A model generated the notes under the pieces. It did not search any database and was not told where the DNA came from. It saw only the letters and a list, made by a program, of their open reading frames with translations. From an uncultured Calothrix sp. (GTDB lineage: Bacteria > Cyanobacteriota > Cyanobacteriia > Cyanobacteriales > Nostocaceae), in assembly GCA_937884685.1 (NCBI GenBank), contig CAKZYM010000562.1, positions 1 through 19,567 of the forward strand: DNA of 19,567 nucleotides, given 5' to 3'. A program made the position numbers and the translations under genes. The stretch's first letter is position 1, and every line of letters begins with the position of its first letter. Positions 14,458 to 19,567 of this stretch are shown here, piece by piece.

Positions 14458-15867
14458 TCAGCTAATAACCGATTCTTTACCAAAGAGTTTGTATAATTTT
14501 CGCATTCCTTTAGGGGTTCCACTATACCAGCGAAAGAGAACCTGTGCTAAGCGCTCGTGGTCGTGACGCACGCAACCTGTCTCATCTTCACTCATAACAT
14601 TTGCTGAAACTATTCTACGTCCGCTCATAGTTACCGCTTCACGATCTAAAAATACTGGATGTGAATTTTCTTCAGCGTAGCGGATAAGAGCGCGGCTTGA
14701 AGGAGCTTTCTTATGTACTAAAACTGCATCAAATAGCTTTTGTCCGCAAGCTTTATCAATAGATTGAATGTGATTGGCAACCGTATATCCCTGAGTTTCC
14801 CCCGGTTGTGTCATGATATTACATACATATATTTTTGGTACGCATGATGCGGCGATCGCACTTGCTATTTGAGGTACCAAAAGATTAGGAATCACGCTGG
14901 TGTAGAGACTACCTGGACCCATGATAATATAATCGGCATCTTTGATTGCTTTGATAGCAGCTGGTAAGGCTGGTGGGTTTGCAGGAGTGCAGCCTAGTTT
15001 AACAACTTTACCTCCAGCTTTAGTAATTTTTGATTCACCTTGAATACGACGACCATCGGCTAACTCAGCCCATAGACGAACATCACTTAAAGTTGCTGGC
15101 AGTACTTGACCTCTGATAGCTAGAACTTTAGAACTGGCAGCAACACCTCGTTCTAAATCCCCAGTAATTTCACTCATTGCTGTCAAGAACAAGTTACCAA
15201 AACTGTGACCGCTTAAACCGTCACCAGCACTGAAACGATATTGAAACAACTCTGTCAATAACTTTTCTTCATCAGCTAAAGCAGCTAAGCAGTTACGAAT
15301 ATCCCCTGGTGGTAATACGCCAAATTCTTCACGTAACCTTCCACTCGAACCACCATCATCGGCGACAGTAACAATAGCTGTAATATTGGCGCTATAAGTC
15401 TTGAGTCCTCTTAATAAAGTAGAAAGTCCAGTACCCCCACCGATAACAACGATTTTCGGTCCTCTGTATAATCTACGATGAGCTAAAAGTACATCAACTA
15501 ACTCTTGGTCATTCTCCGGTCTTAGAACCTGAGTAATAGAACCTACTGTGCGGGTCTGTCCCCAGATTAGCAACAACAAGCCACTAATCATCACTACTGG
15601 CCCGCTGATATAGTAAGGTATAGTATTGGTAATCATAGAGCGCGCTCGTCTGACTAACTTCAGCGCCCAGTAAATAGGTGTATATCCGCTCCAAATAGCT
15701 AACCCTAAGCTGGCTAATACTACGCCCGCCATACTAATTAAGAACCAGCGTTTAACTGATAAACCAGGAGACAGCCATTTGAACCACTGATTAACTCTAT
15801 GGGGAGTGCGGCGGCGCGACTGTTGTTGCATGACATTGAGGGCTTGTCTGAGAAAACCAATTGACAT
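14458..15867 (-). CDS. yvcK: YvcK/CofD-like protein with N-terminal membrane anchor
   Basis: Member of the YvcK (gluconeogenesis factor, CofD-like) family; Bacillus YvcK binds UDP-GlcNAc and is needed for growth on gluconeogenic carbon and for cell shape. The core starts near residue 137 with VVIGGGTGLSTLLRG (140-154), VADDGGSSGRLREEFGVLPPGDIRN (168-192) and later GPGSLYTSVIPNLLVP and CNIMTQPGET. The protein is 469 residues, longer than the roughly 320 of the Bacillus protein. The extra length is an N-terminal extension with a basic segment (19-40) and two hydrophobic segments (about 41-60 and 85-103). This would place the core at the membrane, apparently on the cytoplasmic side. ATG at 15867 is used because the basic and hydrophobic extension is continuous from there. 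It is divergent from ruvC across 177 bp. Confidence 0.9.
   Translation of the reverse strand: MSIGFLRQALNVMQQQSRRRTPHRVNQWFKWLSPGLSVKRWFLISMAGVVLASLGLAIWSGYTPIYWALKLVRRARSMITNTIPYYISGPVVMISGLLLLIWGQTRTVGSITQVLRPENDQELVDVLLAHRRLYRGPKIVVIGGGTGLSTLLRGLKTYSANITAIVTVADDGGSSGRLREEFGVLPPGDIRNCLAALADEEKLLTELFQYRFSAGDGLSGHSFGNLFLTAMSEITGDLERGVAASSKVLAIRGQVLPATLSDVRLWAELADGRRIQGESKITKAGGKVVKLGCTPANPPALPAAIKAIKDADYIIMGPGSLYTSVIPNLLVPQIASAIAASCVPKIYVCNIMTQPGETQGYTVANHIQSIDKACGQKLFDAVLVHKKAPSSRALIRYAEENSHPVFLDREAVTMSGRRIVSANVMSEDETGCVRHDHERLAQVLFRWYSGTPKGMRKLYKLFGKESVIS
14852..14859. repeat. HIP1 octamer GCGATCGC
   Basis: Perfect HIP1 palindrome inside yvcK. Confidence 0.9.
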
Positions 15868-16044
15868 ATCGCAATTGTAAGCAGTGGTCTAAACAATAAC
15901 TAATTGAAAATTTACACTAAGAGCATTCAAATTTAAGAATGTAATTACTACAATTTTTAATTCTAATTTACTCAACTCATGTAATTAACTTACCTAAAAA
16001 ACTCAGTGAAATCACTACATTTATATGAAAAAATAATAAAGTAA

Positions 16045-16536
16045 ATGCAAAGAAAAATTTTAGGCTTAGATCCAGGATTTGCAATTTTGGGTTTTGGAGC
16101 AATTATATGCCAAAAAAATCAAGCTAACTTGTACGACGATTCAGTAAAATTACTTGATTTCGGGGTTATTACTACTCCTGCAAAAACTCCAATAGAGAAA
16201 AGACTATGTACGCTTTACGACGATTTACATACTGTAGTAGAACAGTTTCAACCTGATTTAGTCGCGATTGAAAAATTTTTCTTTTACCGCATGTCGAATA
16301 CTATCTTAGTTGCTCAAGCCAGAGGAATCATTCTATTAGTGTTAGGACAACATGATTTACCTATCGTAGAATTAGCACCTTCCCAAGTAAAACTAGCTTT
16401 GGCTGGTTATGGTAAAGCGGAAAAGTCTGAAGTTCAAGAAGCAGTAGCCCGAGAACTTGACCTAGATTACATCCCTCGACCGGATGACGCTGCTGATGCT
16501 TTGGCAATCGCATTAACAGCATGGTTCCAATCTTAA
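16045..16536 (+). CDS. ruvC: Holliday junction resolvase RuvC
   Basis: Endonuclease that cuts Holliday junctions made by recombination and migrated by RuvAB. The 163-residue length is typical. The four catalytic acids are visible: D9 in LGLDPG, E76 in VAIEKFFF, and the pair D148/D151 in RPDDAADALAIA. The basic APSQVKLALAGYGKAEK segment (111-127) matches the DNA-binding region of the family. ATG at 16045 is the first possible start; the ribosome site is weak. No ruvA or ruvB is nearby, as is usual in cyanobacteria. The 272 bp after it hold no gene or clear terminator. Confidence 0.95.
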   Translation: MQRKILGLDPGFAILGFGAIICQKNQANLYDDSVKLLDFGVITTPAKTPIEKRLCTLYDDLHTVVEQFQPDLVAIEKFFFYRMSNTILVAQARGIILLVLGQHDLPIVELAPSQVKLALAGYGKAEKSEVQEAVARELDLDYIPRPDDAADALAIALTAWFQS

Positions 16537-16808
16537 AGGATTATGAATATTTTATAAATACTTTGAAATTAATTTAAGTAGTTTTACTAGTATTTTTAGA
16601 GAAATAAATAACTATATTTAACAAATTATGATTTTTCTAGAAAACATAATTTAAATTTGATAGGTTTTAGAAATCTTAAAGAATCTTCATAGGAAACGGG
16701 GTCACTATTATTTTAAAAAGAAGATATCTAAAAGAACTTGTCAACATTTAACTGTATAAGCTCAAAACCTACTTCACTAACTGTTCGGTATTTCATAGCT
16801 TAATTTTT

Positions 16809-17975
16809 ATGCAAATTTATCTAGACTACAGCGCTACAACTCCTACTCGTCCTGAAGCAATCAACATAATGCAAGCAGTATTAACTCAAGGATGGGGAAA
16901 CCCTTCTAGCTTGCATGAGTGGGGTCAACGAGCTGCAACAACTTTAGAACAAGCTAGGATGCAGGTTGCTAGTTTGGTTAACGCACCTGCTGAATCCATA
17001 GTCTTTACCAGTGGTGGTACAGAAGCGAATAATTTAGCAATTATGGGGGTTTCTCGACTCAGCAGCAAACCCCAACATATTATTATTTCGAGCGTAGAGC
17101 ATTCAGCCGTTTCAGAACCTGCAAAGTTGCTTGAAAGTTGCGGGTGGGAAGTTACTTATTTGAATGTTGATACTAAAGGTAGAGTTAATCCTTTAGATTT
17201 AAAAGCAGCTTTGCAAGACAATACGGTTTTGATTTCGATTATTTACGGGCAAAGTGAAGTAGGTACCGTACAGCCGATTGAAGAACTAGGTAAAATTGCT
17301 CGCAGTGCAGGAGTTTTGTTTCATACAGATGCGGTGCAAGCAACTGGAAGATTGCCTATAGATTTAAGCAACTTACCAGTAGATTTATTGAGTATTTCTA
17401 GCCATAAAATATATGGACCTCAAGGTGTTGGAGCATTGTATGTTCGTCCCGGAGTGCAGTTAAATCCGCTACTTTATGGTGGGGGACAAGAAATGCGATT
17501 GCGTTCGGGAACTCAAGCAGTACCAATCATTGCCGGATTTGGAGTCGCTGCGGAACTAGCAGCCCAAGAATTACCAATCGAAACACCCCGCTTAATTGAA
17601 TTACGCGATAGACTTTTTTCACAGTTGGCCGATGTAAAAGGTTTAATTCCCACAGGTGATTTAATGCAGCGTTTACCTCATCATGCAAGTTTTTGCTTAG
17701 AACACGCTGATGGAGAAAAAATTAGTGGAAAAACCATCGTTCGTCAATTGAACTTAGCAGGAATAGGTATTAGTGCTGGTTCAGCTTGCCATAGTGGTAA
17801 ACTAATTCCTAGCCCAGTATTAAGTGCAATGGGTTATTCTCCAACCGCTGCAATGGGAGGTATTCGTATTACTTTGGGACGTTACACAACGCAAGCAGAC
17901 GTTGACTGGGTAGCAATGGTATTAAAGCAAGTAATGAATCGTCTCGAAATTCGTTTTGCTCTTGCTGCGAACTAA
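16809..17975 (+). CDS. Cysteine desulfurase, NifS/IscS family
   Basis: PLP enzyme that takes sulfur from L-cysteine as an enzyme-bound persulfide for Fe-S clusters and thiolated tRNA. In its 388 residues are YLDYSATTPTRPEA (4-17), SGGTEANN (68-75), VEHSA with H98, HTDAVQATG (172-180), the PLP lysine K200 in SSHKIYGPQG, RSGTQ, and the persulfide cysteine C327 in SAGSACHSG. Two departures from E. coli IscS are visible: the HANNEIG-type motif reads YGQSEVG (146-152), and the active-site loop reads GSACHSG rather than GSACSSG. Both look like a cyanobacterial subgroup. No nif, isc or suf gene is in the window, so neither nifS nor iscS is assigned. ATG at 16809; no clear ribosome site. Confidence 0.93.
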   Translation: MQIYLDYSATTPTRPEAINIMQAVLTQGWGNPSSLHEWGQRAATTLEQARMQVASLVNAPAESIVFTSGGTEANNLAIMGVSRLSSKPQHIIISSVEHSAVSEPAKLLESCGWEVTYLNVDTKGRVNPLDLKAALQDNTVLISIIYGQSEVGTVQPIEELGKIARSAGVLFHTDAVQATGRLPIDLSNLPVDLLSISSHKIYGPQGVGALYVRPGVQLNPLLYGGGQEMRLRSGTQAVPIIAGFGVAAELAAQELPIETPRLIELRDRLFSQLADVKGLIPTGDLMQRLPHHASFCLEHADGEKISGKTIVRQLNLAGIGISAGSACHSGKLIPSPVLSAMGYSPTAAMGGIRITLGRYTTQADVDWVAMVLKQVMNRLEIRFALAAN

Positions 17976-18026
17976 GTATCACGGATTAAATGGATTTCAC
18001 TTATTTCACTGCTGCGACGTTACTAT

Positions 18027-18061
18027 TAACCACTAACAACTATCAACTAACCACTAACAAT
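18027..18061 (+). repeat. Heptanucleotide short tandem repeat (STRR), five units
   Basis: Five consecutive 7-mers: TAACCAC, TAACAAC, TATCAAC, TAACCAC, TAACAAT. Such TAACNAC-type short tandem repeats are characteristic of heterocystous and related cyanobacteria. It ends 11 nt before the DUF1995 ATG, where a ribosome site would normally be, so copy-number change could alter the leader. Confidence 0.8.
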
Positions 18062-18072
18062 TATCTTTTAAA

Positions 18073-18810
18073 ATGCCTGAACTTCCAAAAACATTAGAAG
18101 ACGCAATTGTTCAAGCACGAGAAGCAACTCAAGCTGCTATTGCTGATGGCTATACTCGGCTACAAGTTGAGTTACTTTTTCCGGAATTAAAAGCATTACC
18201 AGCAGCACAACAGTTTGTACCAGCTTTTGAAGAATACGGGGATAAATTAAAGGTTTTTTTCGCTGATGCTGGTAGCGCTGCTCTTGCTCGTCGCGATTGG
18301 GATGGTGTACCTTTCCAACTTGTGGATATTGGTACCGGTCGAATGGCTTCGATTGAGTCAAAAGTTCAACCGGAAGATGAAATGTTTCTATTTGTTGAAC
18401 CTAGTTCGGTGGAAATTCCCCAGTTAAAGAAGGTATGCGAAATAATCGGGGAACAGCGTCCTTTTGTGATGTTTGCTCCTCGTTTAGAAGATTCGGGTGT
18501 AGTTGGTATCGGTTATGCAGCGCGACAAACTCGCCAGCAATTTATAAATACCATTGAATCTTGTTATTATTTACGTCCGATATTTGAAGAAGCTGCGGTA
18601 TTTCGTTGTTACCCTGGGTTATGGGAAGTTTGGGTAGAAAAAAATGGTGATTATGAAAAAGCTGCTGAATTACCCAAAAAGCCTTCTGGTGATGAATTAG
18701 ATATGATTATATCCGGCGAACAACCACAAGCTGAGGGCGAACCTGTGGTCGCAAGCAGGAAGACTATATTTAAAGGTTTGCAGCGATTCGTTAGAGCTTT
18801 GAGAAGTTAG
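18073..18810 (+). CDS. DUF1995 domain protein
   Basis: A 245-residue soluble protein of the DUF1995 family, found in cyanobacteria and plants; plant LPA3, a photosystem II assembly factor, has this domain. The family start is visible (MPELPKTLEDAIVQAREATQAA, residues 1-22), then YTRLQVELLFPELKALPAAQQF, VFFADAGSAALARRDW, and MFLFVEPSSVEIPQLKKVCE. Later come MFAPRLEDSGVVGIGYAARQTRQQF and CYYLRPIFEEAAVFRCYPG. The C-terminus is a variable acidic tail and a basic end. No signal peptide or membrane segment. Start is ATG at 18073, with an STRR just upstream and no Shine-Dalgarno. It lies 97 bp after the desulfurase gene on the same strand. No biochemical activity is established for the family that I can name. 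Confidence 0.9.
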   Translation: MPELPKTLEDAIVQAREATQAAIADGYTRLQVELLFPELKALPAAQQFVPAFEEYGDKLKVFFADAGSAALARRDWDGVPFQLVDIGTGRMASIESKVQPEDEMFLFVEPSSVEIPQLKKVCEIIGEQRPFVMFAPRLEDSGVVGIGYAARQTRQQFINTIESCYYLRPIFEEAAVFRCYPGLWEVWVEKNGDYEKAAELPKKPSGDELDMIISGEQPQAEGEPVVASRKTIFKGLQRFVRALRS

Positions 18811-18873
18811 TTTGTACTGTTGCGAAAAGAATATAGCAGAAATTACTTCAGAAACCGAATTTATATTTGCAGG

Positions 18874-18912
18874 ACATCCCAAAATTTTTTTTATAATTGG
18901 GATGTTATTTTT
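18874..18912 (+). terminator. Rho-independent terminator of the DUF1995 gene
   Basis: Perfect 9-bp stem ACATCCCAA (18874-18882) / TTGGGATGT (18897-18905), loop of 14 AT bases, followed by TATTTTTATTTTC. It starts 63 bp after the stop. Confidence 0.8.
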
Positions 18913-19490
18913 ATTTTCTGGATAACAAACTATTTTGTATTCATGCCTAAATCAACTAAATTTATGTCACTGCTGCAAGATTCTAGAATATACAACTTCA
19001 AATATTTTTATGTTTAATTGGATTTAACTTGATTTAACTTATTAACTACTCCCTATTCTTCATTCTTGTTCATTTGATTTCCAAATTTAAACATATATTC
19101 TATCATTACTTACCTACTGATAGTTGATATCTTAAATATTTAACTCCTATATTTAAAGAGCCATTAACTTTACAAAATCTTTATTATTATCTGATGGCGA
19201 ATTGTATCAAACCCATCATGATTCAAAATAATTTGTATATCAAAATCGAAGCAAACATAGTTGTTTTATTTGCTTTATCTAGGTTATCTATATTGTCTAC
19301 CTGCTAAATAGTATCTTCAGTGTGATTTATTATTGCAATTGTATCTAAACTTGAAATTTAATCAGCATAGTCTGAAGGTCTATTCAGAGATGCTGTTGTT
19401 CATTATGAATAAGCTTAATTAAACAGCTAAATTTGTGTTTATATTAGCTATTTGTATTCTGATTAGCTAATACCATTTCCTTCTAAAGAT

Positions 19491-19565
19491 GCGCCTAATT
19501 TAGCCTACGCATGTAGGCTTTGTTTGAGTAGCCCCACCATAGCCAGAGTGAGGGTGATTAAGCGC
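19491..19565. repeat. 75-bp foldable repeat with three-way-junction shape
   Basis: The outer arms GCGCCTAATT (19491-19500) and GATTAAGCGC (19556-19565) pair with one mismatch and one G-U. Inside are a perfect hairpin AGCCTAC-GCAT-GTAGGCT (19502-19519) and a second stem CCCCAC (19532-19537) / GTGAGGG (19548-19554) with one bulged A. No T-loop consensus, so it is not a tRNA. It looks like a palindromic dispersed element or a small structured RNA. Confidence 0.5.
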
Positions 19566-19567
19566 AG

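Larger units (their letters stand above)
18811..19567. other. Non-coding right end of the window
   Basis: 757 bp without a supported gene. It holds the DUF1995 terminator, a perfect tandem duplication of GATTTAACTT (19021-19040), and a foldable repeat at the very end (19491-19565). The rest is AT-rich with no tRNA-like or coding signal seen. A gene could begin just beyond the edge. Confidence 0.55.

Noticed and set aside
16537..16808. ruvC-desulfurase operon with terminator
   Set aside because: The 272-bp gap shows neither a GC-rich hairpin nor close spacing; no claim is supported either way.
18820..19017. 65-codon plus-strand open frame after the DUF1995 gene
   Set aside because: It spans the DUF1995 terminator and its product is mostly Phe/Ile/Tyr/Asn from AT-rich DNA.
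19491..19565. tRNA gene
   Set aside because: Length and folding suggest one, but there is no GGTTCRA T-loop, no anticodon-arm match and only two inner stems.

Overview
The window looks like chromosome from an AT-rich, probably filamentous cyanobacterium (Nostocales-like). The gene content supports this: ldpA (a clock-input Fe-S protein known only from cyanobacteria), a Ycf45-type ATPase/R3H protein, a DUF1995 protein of the cyanobacterial/plastid type, and a membrane-anchored YvcK homologue. The DNA agrees: three HIP1 octamers (GCGATCGC), a heptanucleotide short tandem repeat typical of heterocystous cyanobacteria, and MITE-like intergenic repeats. Genes are mostly separated by AT-rich spacers. 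Species cannot be fixed from the sequence alone.

Layout. 1-1.8 kb (minus): an unrecognised small acidic protein followed 21 bp later by bioA (biotin synthesis). 1.85-2.46 kb (plus): a two-gene DUF433/DUF5615 module of the VapBC-like toxin-antitoxin type, divergent from the bioA pair. 2.65-9.58 kb (minus): a signalling block read right to left: receiver-GGDEF-EAL protein, a 743-bp gap, a receiver-histidine kinase, then ldpA 50 bp later and the Ycf45/R3H ATPase 60 bp after that. The last three may be one transcript. 9.6-10.5 kb is a long non-coding stretch carrying a 139-bp inverted-repeat element and the lepB terminator. 10.5-12.8 kb: divergent lepB (signal peptidase I, minus) and a dihydroorotase gene (plus). 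12.8-13.7 kb: 875-bp convergent gap with a strong terminator and one possible 31-codon ORF. 13.7-15.9 kb (minus): yvcK and tsaE, separated by a very strong terminator. 16.0-18.8 kb (plus): ruvC, a cysteine desulfurase and a DUF1995 gene, the last ending in a clear terminator. The final 750 bp have no gene but end in a 75-bp foldable repeat.

Working together. Most genes are housekeeping: cofactor and pyrimidine synthesis, protein export, tRNA t6A modification, Holliday junction resolution and sulfur transfer. The unusual part is the signalling block. Two sensor-less proteins share receiver domains about 63% identical (76/120 by hand alignment). One ends in a histidine kinase and the other in an intact c-di-GMP cyclase/phosphodiesterase pair, and they lie directly upstream of the redox/clock protein LdpA. 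No CRISPR array, phage, rRNA or tRNA gene was found.
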